Source of the DNA: Diphasiastrum complanatum | Lineage: Eukaryota > Streptophyta > Lycopodiopsida > Lycopodiales > Lycopodiaceae | Direction: 5' to 3' | Length of the DNA: 64,000 nt | Assembly (NCBI GenBank): GCA_029204225.1 | Contig: CM055101.1 | Location: 44,700,180 to 44,764,179 of the forward strand | Shown: one piece after another, positions 42,901 to 55,100 of the stretch | Layout: every line of letters starts with the position of its first letter | How positions within the stretch are numbered: position 1 is the first letter of the stretch | Made by a program: the position numbers and the translations under genes | Notes under the pieces: model-generated | Databases searched by the model: none | What the model saw: only the letters and a program-made list of their open reading frames with translations | Told to the model about the DNA's origin: nothing

Positions 42901-43117
42901 ACTGGTGATTACCATGAATTAAAAAATAAAATCACCATGTAAAAAAGAAGGTTATCCAACAACCAAGTACAAGAGCCATTGATTATATCATTGGAAATGT
43001 ATTAGTGGCTGAAAACTGGAAGAGAGTCTCTTACACCATGTAATGTGCACCCGTGTGGGTTATACCTAATCTCTTGTGAACTTTTGATAGCTTGAATGAA
43101 TTTTTGTTACGAAGAGC

Positions 43118-46100
43118 ATGACGCACCGAGAAGAACTGAATGACCAAATCTCTAGAGGCCGATCAAAATCGGCATCCGATTCTGCTGCTTCAAGCTTTTC
43201 GGGTAGGCGAGGACAGAATATACATACATATATATATGTGGACTTTTATAATTCATTTCAATTTGTGCTCATGTTCTTTTTGTGAAAAAAATTGATTTTC
43301 AAATTTCTGCTCTGAAAGTAAAGTTGATGTTGCCGAATGCCGGCAGCCGTCTCCAGGTTTGCTTATGAGAGATTAGTAAAAGAAAGGGAGGTTTGTGTCT
43401 TGTTCCATTTTAGGTCTATGTAGTAGTGCCTTCAGTACTGATAACAAAATTTTCTGAATAATCAAAGATGATGATAATAGCCGAAAGAGGCGACGGAAAA
43501 AGGGAACGAAGGAGAAAGGCAACCAAGAGCATCGTCACAGGAGAAGAGTTAAAAAGGAGAGCGACAATCAAAAGAAGGAAAGTAGGAGAAAGAAGAGGAG
43601 TTACAGTGGTGGCAGCAGCGAAGATGAAAGGCAAAAGAGGAAGAGGCTGTATAAGGAGGCAAAGCAACTTCTGAAGAGTAAGACGCTCTCCTAGAGGAGT
43701 GGCCTTAAATCCTTATTACGCTGGAAGGACTTGAAATTAACTCCACATTTTTATGGTTGAGAAAATCAGTGTTGTTTGCTATAAGTTGCAATCAGGAGTT
43801 ACCGAGTGGTATTGATATTCATAATGCTTTTCATTTTACTCACTTTAAGGAGTTCGTATTCTGGAGTCACAATGCATGGTCTGTAGGAAAGAATGCATGT
43901 CAACAAATCTGTACCTTAAGGTATCCGACAAACAAGGGTGAGGAAATTAGGAAGCAAAATACTTCTTAGTGTATGATTTTGTGGACGATTGGCATTTCTT
44001 ATTGTACGGTTCTATGGAGGAATCAGCCAAAAAAGCACTTGGGAGGTGGGACATTTTGCTTGAAATCTCTCATCTAATTTCCTGTTCTTAAGGACAACTA
44101 CACCTAATAGGGAGGTTTCCACACTATGTTTTATCATTTTGCAGTCATTTCAATAACATATTGCTACAACACCTTTTTCTTTTATGCTATCAAATGTATG
44201 TCTTTATTGTGAAATGATCCATCATGTAAGAATGTACTTCATATATAAAAAATTAGCTAGCTCATCATTGGGTGTGTAAGTAATCCAATGTACTGATTGC
44301 TTAGTGTAGTCAATTTATTGATTGCATGGGATAAACAAATGTACAATCCAATCTCATTTTTGGTAGTCGATTGCATTATTTGCTCAAGGTAGACAAATTC
44401 ATTATTCACTTAGTTGGGTAATGTATTAATTATTTAGGCAATGGGCATGATTGGGGTTTTGTGACCCAAAGGTCCATAGAAGGAGTGAGAGTGAGGAGCA
44501 TAAGAGGAAAAAAGAAGCTATTATATTGATTAGTCAAGAGCACGCTATAGCTTGATAGAAAGAGGAGATTGAGAGTTTTGAGATAGTGGTATCTTAGCAT
44601 GTCAAAATTCATGCTTGGATATGAAGATATGTCAAAAGATGATTGAATCTTTTTAGGTAGTTTGGATCCAAAGGAAAATTCATGTTTGGAATTTCTAGGT
44701 TATTCCTCAAAATTAACCATGCAACAAGATCTAGGAAGGTTGGGCGCACCATCCAAGGAGCACTGTTTCCTACAAATACAAAACCTCCTCCAAAACTCAT
44801 CCTGCCTCTCTATTTAATGTAGGTGGACATTGAGAAGGGAAACACATTATCCCATTGTGCTTTCGAGTGTGCAAGGGAAGTATAGGTGCGTTGAAGGGAA
44901 TGAGAAGCTTGCCTACCATCTCATTGTGGATTTAGGAGGAGACAATCACAAATATGAGATTGCTAAATTGTGGGGGCATAGAATGCAAAGTGAGCTTAAT
45001 GGCTGGTTGGAATCAAATGGTCAGATGATCTTGTGTCCCTATCTATACTAGAGCGCATGTGGTGAGCTTTGATCTTGCATGCTTACTCTCCATTTCTTTT
45101 GGTTACTCTAGTTATGGTTTGCAAGATTTAGGGCAAGAAAATTCTCTTTCTCTCTAAGTTTCAAATCTCTAGCATGTTGTTGCAAGCTTGTAGGTCTCCG
45201 CTTGAAGGCTAGCTCTTGAAGTTTTGATCTTATTCATGAGCAAAGTCTTCTTTGGGTTGCTGTATGTACCGTGTGACTAGATTGTCAAACATATTTGCAG
45301 TTCACTGATGTACTGTGTAGGAAAGTGGTGGCTTCTTCATGGATGGTGGAAGTTGCTCTTACTTGTTTACTAGCTTGGCTACTATTGCATAATTGTGTCT
45401 CCAACCTTATTTTTTACATCATGTAGTGTGGTGTTGGGCTTTCTCACAACATAGACTCACGCACATTTGACTTGGTTCTTAGAATAGCCTATCTATACTT
45501 TGGTTAGGACCCATGAGTTTCATGATTGCCCGTGGGATTAATATGAAATTTCTAAGTGTTACTTAAGAAGCTAGTAGTCCTCGTAAGTTGGGCCCTAAAT
45601 ATTGTGATATCATTTGGGCCCCCAATATGTTTACTTCCATATGGTTCATGATATCGAATTGACATTGGCCGAACTTGTGCACAAATACTAATCCCCTAGT
45701 ATAAGATAGACAAATGGTACACGAACTGTAAAAAGGTTTTCAAAATGAATATGGTGTAAAGATTCTTTTTATTTTATGTTGTATGCATACAGTGCACATC
45801 ATAGATACTTGTACTATGTACATCATACACAAACTTACGACATTGATACCTTGTCTATTATCTTTGAAGTTTCATTGACGCTCGTTGATGCTATGTACTA
45901 TCCAATCATGATAGATGTAGCACCTCTTATATTATTTGTAAATACACACATTCACAATTATATTCATTGTAAAAATGTATATCCATCAGTTATTCTACAG
46001 TGCCTTTTAACCTCAGATATCACACATTTACTTACAACTAAAGAGGGATAGCCTTTAGCTTATTTCTTATGTAATCAGTGTAGGCTCTCATTTGAAGAAA

Positions 46101-49100
46101 GTCGTACTCAGTAACCATTTCTACTAAATTGACAGCAGGAGACAAATTATTGTGCTCTCTAGGCAGCTCCCTGATTGATGATCCTTTTGAATTGACTTGA
46201 ACGTTTCGAAATTGAATTCTTTTATGATGATTGTTCACAGAGCAATCGTTGGTCTTTGTGATGATGCATGCACCTAGGCAACTTCAGTTGAACTGCTGTG
46301 GTGGCTTTTTGAAGTTACATTGGATTCAGTTATTAAGATCGTGTTTTAGAATTTTTGTCTAGTGTTGTAAAGCAGTTCAATAGAGGTGATGAGATTGAAC
46401 TGATGTTTGCCATAATTTGGATTGTTGTACTTTTCTGGGTCTGAAGTTGAAATTAAGGTCTTTGCAGACTTGTTGCATAGTATCGTTAGCAACATGGCGT
46501 TTTAAAGAAAATCAATAGCAAAATGTAAGGACTAGCACAGCATGTAGAAATAGAAATGTATTCTGGTTTAGGAATACACCTAGCGGTAGAGGTGAATGTC
46601 TTAAACTCTTATAGATGCAATTATGTGTGTGTCTCAAAGATGTTGCGACTGGTCTCCTTGTTGACCGGATCAGTTTTAAGAGAAGGTAACAAGCTATTCC
46701 ACTTAGCAATCATCAACACTTGTATTGATGTCATCAATAGGCTGCTGCACTGTTTCAGGTTCCCATTGAGAATTGAAGTTTGACATCTCTCAGTACATTC
46801 TAGTCATCATTATTATGATCTTCTTGGTCTGGGCTTAAGCCCATAAATTGCTAAATTTGCTGGCACACTACGACTTGTGACGTTTAGTTCCTTTCTTTAC
46901 AGCGTCTATGAAACTAGTTTTGAAGCCAGTGAGAGTGCTAGGCTACACTTTCTGCCCAGAAAGCATTACAACAGTTCCATTTTACAGCTTCATATAAAAA
47001 CTCGTACAGGAGATTACCAGGTTCTTGTTTGTGTGTGCAGAACATGAATTGGGGACGCATGCTGCTAATGGTGTTCCTTCAGGAGAGTTTAATGGTGCCA
47101 AGAAGCCCATTTCTCATGTTGGTTTGACTTGATCTAATTGCCTATTGCACGGTAGTTTTAACATTTTCATCAAAATGGCATTTTGAGGCATTGTTTGTTT
47201 TTTTTCTAATTGTCCTTTATGAACAAAAATTGGCTATAGGTGAAAACAGTTCATGATCTGTTGGTTATTTACGTCGATCATTTGAGAATTTGAGCAACTT
47301 ATTTCTATATAAATGATAGCGCTTTATTTCTATTTCGATTGCCAGGTTGAAAATATATCAGATGTGGACTATTATTTGAAGAACAATGAGTTTTCAATGT
47401 GGCTGAAGGAGGACCGTGGCGTCTACTTTTCTGACCTGTCTTCGGATGATACACACAGACTTTTTAACGAGTTTGTAGAGGTTTGGAATGCATGCAGGTT
47501 AAGTAACAAGTATTATGAAGGCATTAGTAGGGGCCCGCGCACTAGTCACAATTGGGCAATCAAAGATCAGAACAGCATTCCTGGTAAAGGTTATTCATGA
47601 ACTTGTTCTCAGTATTCTAACTTTGAAAAAGCACCTATCTTTTGGAGCTCAGAGTCTTAGTAGAAAAAGTTCAGGGTTTCCCTGACATCAATAATTATAA
47701 GTGTACATCTCAGAAGCAGATTCAGTAATGACAGATATCACCCCATGTTGTAGATGAAGAGGAAAAGTTTTTGTTGGATTGGAAGAAGGAGAAGACTGAA
47801 CAAAAGAAATATTGGAAGGAGCAAGCTGTACTGCTAGATGAGCTTCTTCCTAAAGAAACTGGAAGAGAGAGAATATTTGAGAAGAGGACCATAAGAAAAG
47901 AGATGATAAAAGCTCGTGACAATAGTCCTGAAATGCTCTCGGAGAAAGACATTCTGGGAGGTGGTGACGATATCCAAAAAAGGTTCTTGCCTTCAAACTT
48001 TTATATTTCACATCAAATGTATCTATATGGCCTTTCCAAAGTAATTCAGCTGTGATATCGATAGTCATCTTGGTTGAAGATCATATTACAAATTGTCTTC
48101 TACAGACTTATTCTCTTGAGCTATGTCATTGAGTCAACCTGTCATCTTTTGGTCTTTGCACATTATTGGAAAACCCCAACTGCACTGCCAAATACTAGAG
48201 CTATAAATCAGGAATGAAATAAATGTAATGATAGGTGAACTGGTGAATGTATTATGTTCAAATCTGTATTTGCTGTGTTTAGTTTTTGTATGTTTTCGTG
48301 ATTGGTCAGCCTTTGTTCCCTAAAAAGGTGGGTGTCTGGACTCTGTACCATGTCTTTGTAATTTTTCTCATTTTTTGGCCTCCACTCTTGACAGTTTGTC
48401 GCAACAATGTAGTATGTACTGATACTTATTTATCCCTTATAGAACAATACTTACACAACCAACCTCGCAATATTCGGCATTATAACATTCCTACAAGCAT
48501 GAATTCTCTTTGAGACCTTACACACTTAGAACAAGGTAATTTTGGCATCACTTCCACATGAATATCTCTCTCAAACAAGAAGCCAAAGCAACTATTGACA
48601 AAACTTCAGTAGCAAATGCTCTCCTTCCCTTTCCTTTTATAGTTATTTGGATCCATGCATGGGTATGGGTGGAAAATAGCATGGAATGGCCAAGAAGAGG
48701 CATGGGGTGGCATGGAATGGACAATGGTTACCACTTTTGTAGATGAGCTCCTTGTCCTCCCCTTAGGAAGTCATTGGGAAGTCAATATGGCCGAGTGGTC
48801 CTCATCCCCAAACTTCCTTAAATAGGTGTCCTCTTTTTGAGGTGATTCGAGTCTTTAAAACCCTTTTTATGCTTTCCATGTGTTGACCTAAGTCTCCTTG
48901 GGGCAACCTCCTTTTTGGTCAAATCTTCAAGTTGGCCACCCTTTGTCATTTCTTTTATCTTGGGGCCTTGCTGTTTGTTCCTCTGCGTGGTCTTGCTATG
49001 TCGAACTCTAAGCCTCGATTTCATTAGTTTGGGCCTTGTCAGGATATCAACTACAAGGCTCTGTATTTATTATGTCTATTTGGTGCTAGTAAAATTTGTA

Positions 49101-52100
49101 TGGCTCGCAATTGATTCCTTACATAATTACATTAGGTTCTTGGTGGGTTTGTTCTGGTGTCCCTAGGGTGTAAGCAGCCGTTCTTGTAGGTAGTGGGCAT
49201 AATGGCTGACTAGTATTGTCTATATTTTCTTGGGCAAGAATTCAAGGTTGTCACATGTGTTTTTGCAAGTTTTAAAAGATCTTGGACTCGATGGCCATTT
49301 GAATGGTGTTCGTCTTTGTGGAGGGACAGAGCATAAATTCCTAACTATTGAGTAAGAATTTAGAGCTCTGTATGAACAAGAGGTAGGAGTCGGAGTTTTG
49401 GAATAGTGAGTGTGCTAGGATCCAATCATGGGTAACATGTCCTGGCGAGGGCGGTAGCTCTAGAGGTCATAGGATTGACATTGACGATCGATGACTCCCC
49501 ATTAGAGGCATCTGAGGTCAATTGCGACTAGGTGTGTGCATAGCTTTTACTTGAAATAGATCTTGGAAAACATTATATAAGGAGGACTAGCGCCCACGTC
49601 CATTGATCAGTAGTGAGTTTCAGCTCTTCTCTCATGTATTTAAGATTTAGTATTTTGCTCAATCTGTTCTTGATTGGTGTGTGTGAGTGCTAATATGATT
49701 AGTACACTTCTAACTAGCAATTTAGCATTAAACTCATACCTTCTACTTAACTAAATATTCTCTATATAAAGTATGACGTGTCCGATTCTATCTATACCTT
49801 GCTTTTTGAACTGAATTTCCACATAGCTTGTAACAGCTGCCACCTGGAACAATGAACTTATCGTTTGCCACCGCGATAAGAAACTATGCAAACAAACCTT
49901 GTTGTGCCCTAACTTGTAGGTCTCTCTACGGCCTAACAACTTGTTGGAACCCTACTAGGGTTATGTTGTTGCAATAACAATCAAGTGCCCTAAATCAGCT
50001 CTTTGGCACCTTAACAACCTTTTTGTCCTCCACAAGCTGATTGCCTTACACTTGTTACTGCCCTATAGCCTGACCATGTGTATCCTTGATCTTTGACCCT
50101 GCGTATCCTTTGTAAGTTCATAGATAGCATGTCCTTTGACCCTGTTTGATTAGGTCAAACTTTTGTTCCACATTGCTTTTAGGGTTTCGATGCATTAATC
50201 CGCCACCAAGAAACTGCCATATTCCCTTAATGACAACAAGAACGCATTGCTACAATTTCGAGCAGCGAACTTCACCTTCAGGCAACAATGCTGGCCAGCA
50301 AAGGTAGCTTTGTTCTCCTTCAAATATTCGTTCTCTTCCAACGAATCAGCTAAAACGATTCTCTTCTCCAGCGAATCTTTTTGCCTTGTTCTCCTCAACG
50401 ATTTAAGTGAAGATACAATTTCCAGCAGTGACCTGATCAGCAACCAATGATCTGCAATGATGACTCTCCAAGGGCCTGGCGAACTACATTATATAGATTT
50501 TAGCAACCATGTCTCTATGCTAATAATGAAAAAACACCTTAGGACAGATTCCTAAATGGTGTTTCTAAATATGGTAAGAGTACACCCAACATCTACCTAT
50601 AGCAAAACTTGTGCTCTAAATCAAGCACTAGAACCTTTAACTTGAGTCAACATGTAGTCAACCTAAATATGCTAAATATAGGCCCCTAGTAATAGCTCAC
50701 ATATAGATTTTAGCATCCATGTCTCTATGGTATTAATGAAAAAGCACCTTTGAAGCAATTTCCTAAATTATGTCTCTAAATATGGTAAAAGTACATTGAA
50801 AATCTATCTATAGCAAAGCTTGTGCTCTAAATCAAGCATAAAACCTTTAACTTGGGTCAACATCTAGTCAACCTAAATATGCTAAATATAGCCCCCTAGT
50901 AATAGCTCGCAGGCATGGCCTTAATGACCCTAATTAAACCTAGATAATAACAATAGGGTAACAAATAAACATGAATCCTAACACTTGTAACTTAAGGGTA
51001 AAATAAACATTTATTTGTTAAACTACCGCTTATTGTTTTCTTTGTTATCTGTCACTCTTAGAAGTTCTCTAAACTTCTCAAATTAATTTTTACCAAGTCC
51101 CTTAGCAAAAATATCCACAACTTGCTCTTATGTAGGACAATATATAAGCTCAATTTCATGACTCTGAAGTTTCTCTCTTATGACATGTTGTACTTCAATA
51201 TGCTTCTTCTTGTAGACTGTAGAGATGAATGCAAAATGTACATCCTCATTGCCATGCCGATCCTCATTGATCTTGATCTTCATGTTGCTTCTCAAGCCTT
51301 GACTCTCCTTGTTCCAAGATGGATAGTCTCATAGTACCATCTGGGTAACTTTCTAGTAAACGGTGTAGGATGCTTCCTTTCCTGGTGAAGTCGGAGGTGA
51401 ATAAGTATCCCAAATACTTGATCTCTCTTTCCTTTTTCCTGTCTCTACCAAGGCTTCTCTAAACAAATGAGTTGGTGTGGGCGATATGGGTTTTGATTCA
51501 GGTTCTTGTAAAGGAATACCATCATCTTGCTCCTTACAAGACATTTTGGTATCTTTATCAGATCTGATCTCATCAAAGATAAGATTCCTGCTTTTAATAA
51601 CCTTCTTTCCTGCAATGTCATAAAGCCTGTATCCCTTTTCTTGATCATCATATCCAAGCATCACTTTGTTGCCTCTGAATCCAACTTGCTTCTCATGTCC
51701 TTAGAAATATGAGCATATGCAATACTCCCAAACATTCTCAAATGACTTACACTAGGTTTCCTACCTGTATACGCTACTTCTAGAGTTCAATTCTCTGCCG
51801 CTTTAGTAGGACTTTTATTCAAACAATGGTTCTTTTGTTTGCAACTCCATTCTGTTTCTGTACTTGCATACTATCTCTTTGTTTAGTCCATTTGACTTTG
51901 CAAAATATTTGAAATTCTATAGAAAGATACTCTCTCCGCAAAGTATCTTCATTAGCCTACTTCCACCTATGCCTTAAACCAAGTAAAGCTTTTGAATGCC
52001 TCACTCTTATTCTTGAGAAAATATACTCGTATGTTCCTAAAGTAATCATTTACAAACACCATAAAATAACTTGCTCCACCATGAGATTGTGTTTTCATAG

Positions 52101-55100
52101 GAACACACAAATCTCTATGAACAAGTTCTAGAACATTTCTTGCTCTAGTTATACTAGATGGAATTTTTTGCCTATGATGTTTTCCAAAGACAACCCTTGC
52201 AAACTTGTGATGTGAAATAACTTGAGGTAACCTTGTAAGCACATTAAATTTCTTCAAAACTTATAATTCAAATGTCCAAACCTTTCATGCCATAACTTAC
52301 TCTTTATATCAATATCTGCAATTGTAATTTGATGACTTATCACTTGAGCTTGAAATTTATAAAACCTTCGTGCAAGAACACCTTCAGCTACCACTTCATT
52401 GTTCTTCTTGTTCTTGATAAGAGATCGTTCTTCATCAAACTGCACAATCATATATGTTGCTTTGTTATGGCGGAAACTGACATTAGTTTGATCATCTAAT
52501 TGTTGGAAACTAGATAATCAATCTTGTCAGGGTGTCATACATATACTTTGATGCACCTGAATCGATAAATCAACATTCTTCTTCTCTTGAAAAATCACAT
52601 GAAGACGTTGATGCCAAAAACAATTCACAATCGCCAAGATCCAAAGTACTTATCTTCATATCAAGCCCCTCTTCTTCTCAACAAAATGATCTCCCAACAC
52701 TCTGACCTATATAATTTTAGCGATCCAATTCTAGCAATCGGCTAATAGAAAACCAATTTCAGTAGTGATCCCTCTTCAACATCGCTTCACAATCAAAGAA
52801 TCGGGCTTTGATACCATATCAAAATCATGGCTATTATCCTAGCTAGGATTGTATTAATCATATTAGCACTCACACATACAATCAAGAATTGATTGAGCAA
52901 AACATCATGTCATGACTCATATGAATAGAGTTGAAACTCGCTACAAATAATCTTGAGGTAGCGTTGGTCCTTATAAAATATTCCTGGATTTATCTTAAGC
53001 TAAAAGCTTTGCTAAAGCAAAAAGCAAAATCCTAAAACTAGTGTCTATATTAGGTAAACGTCCCAATCACTTACTCTGAGCCTAATTATAGCTCTTCAAT
53101 GCCCTCCTCCTGCATTCATAGAATTTTTACTAGTCTCAGAACTTATGTAAAGTAGTATAGGTCCCTAAAATAGCATGCAGGCACGGTCTTGTTTAAGGGA
53201 TAAAATAAACATTAATTCTTAACACTAAGCATATCCTCTAACACTTGGTTTACTCTTTATGTTTGATCGTCCATCTAAGGATGATTAGTTGTATGTATAT
53301 TAAGTTTGGTATGGAGGCGATATAAAATTGCCCTCCAAAAACCCCTAGTAAACTTACTATCCTGGTCACTAACGATATCGAAAGGAAGACCATAAAGCTT
53401 AAATAGCCCTTCTATAAACAACTTTGCTAGTTATGGAGCTATGATGGTTGTTTTGGTCGAAATAAAATGGGTCATTTTGGTCAAGAGGTCAACTGTGATC
53501 CATATAGTGTCATGACCTTTTGGGGTCTTAGGCAGGCCTATTTTGAAATCCATGGATATGCTTTGCCACTAGCTGGTATTTCTACGGGTTTTAGTGACCC
53601 ACTTGCCTTTACATGCTCTGCTTTTTTAACCTAACATTTCTAGCAACTTATCAATACTGATGGACGTCCCTTCTCATACTGGCCAGAAAAATTGCCTTCG
53701 AAGATGCTCATGGGTGTCTCGCACTAGGGTTATCATGACATTCATCTAGAACCTGGCAATTGAAATCCTCTAGATCAGGGACACATACTCTATTTTTGTC
53801 GTCTTTAATGGAATAAAATCATTGTAATCTAGGGATCTCTTTCTGTAATAGCATAGACGAAACTTTTTCTAATGTAAGACCTTATTGAGTAGAAATGATA
53901 ATCACCTAACTTTTGTAGGTGTTAGAAAGGCTCAATAGAAGAGTCATGACAACATCTGCATCGCTGATTTCTGTGCCACTTGCAGACATCTGCTTTGTAA
54001 ATCTATCAATCGTCAAATTTTTGCCAAGTTCTATTGCTGGCATGATTTTTATTGGGTTTATGAGATATAAGCGACAATGTGCAAATACATTGATGACTAC
54101 TTGAGAAATGTTATTCAAGAGGTTGGTGTGGACACAGTCATGCAGGTGGTGATGGACAAGGCAATTGTACATGAGCAGATGAGTTGCCTATTAATATTTG
54201 TACATGTAAGTTTACTCATTGTACTTGAGTATCTGGATTTGGCATTTGAGGACATAGGAGGATTTGATTGGGTGAGGCGTATTATATTCCATGCAAGGAA
54301 GATCGTCACGTTCATGAGGAAGAGACAATATTTTGGTTGAAGTTCAAAAGTAACGTCCTGCTAAAGAATCATTCAATATTATTGAAACATGATTTGCACA
54401 CATGAACATCGTTTGTGGAATTTTTTTTCAAGTAAAAGTTGCATAAATGAGGCTCTTGGTTAGAGAGGAGTGAATGAGTCATGAAATCAATGGAGTTTTG
54501 ATGGGAAAATGGAATCCAAAATTGAATTTTTGGAAAAGATGGAGGTGTTTTTTGGGATAAGGTCGAGGTATTGTAGGAACATGAAGCCTTTGCCCAAGCT
54601 ATTGTATCTTGTTGACAGAGATGGACCCACCATTGGATTAACTTCAATATTCTAGAAGTTTTATTGATGGTGAAGTTAGAACAATTATATGTTTGTTGGA
54701 GGCAGCATCATGAGGTTAGAGAGAGGTGTGCGGCACATGATGAAATCGAGGAGGTTGTTGACAAAGATGAGCAAGGCTTAGATCACATTGTTATACAATG
54801 AGTATGCTAGAGATTAAAAGAGGGTTTTTCTACAAGTTGTAATCTTGATATAGGTACATATTTGTCGATTCTCTTACATTCATAGGAGCAGAGAGAGGGA
54901 GGGAGGGAGAGGCTCGACGTGTAGGCACAAGTAGGGGCATGAAAATCCCAGTGGATATGTCCTTGGGGTCTGAAAAGTGGTAGTAGAGCCGTTCAGGGCC
55001 TTGGACCTAGGTGACTGCATGAAGTTGAGATGAATTTAGTGATGGTGGGAAAGTTTTGTTATGTCCATACGGGGTTTGAACCCTTAAGTGTGTATAGACC

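Larger units (their letters stand above)
50491..53224 (-). mobile_element. Copia-5: minus-strand Ty1/copia fossil in intron 5
   Basis: From the right: an LTR (52818-53224), a tRNA-Met-like primer site (52805-52816), a GAG-pre-integrase region (52451-52254, SKLWHERFGHLNYKF), the integrase core (52257-51967, NVLELVHRDLCVPMKTQSHG), the integrase C-terminal region (51664-51353, MLGYDDQEKGYRLYD) and the end of RNase H (about 51210-51050, KHIEVQHVIREKLQ). The left end around 50.5-51.0 kb resembles the right LTR. Strongly broken and incomplete; older than Gypsy-A by appearance. Confidence 0.75.

Noticed and set aside
44830-45051. Extra exon of the SCI1-like gene
   Set aside because: Exon 2 joins exon 3 in phase without it, and its sequence does not resemble the family.
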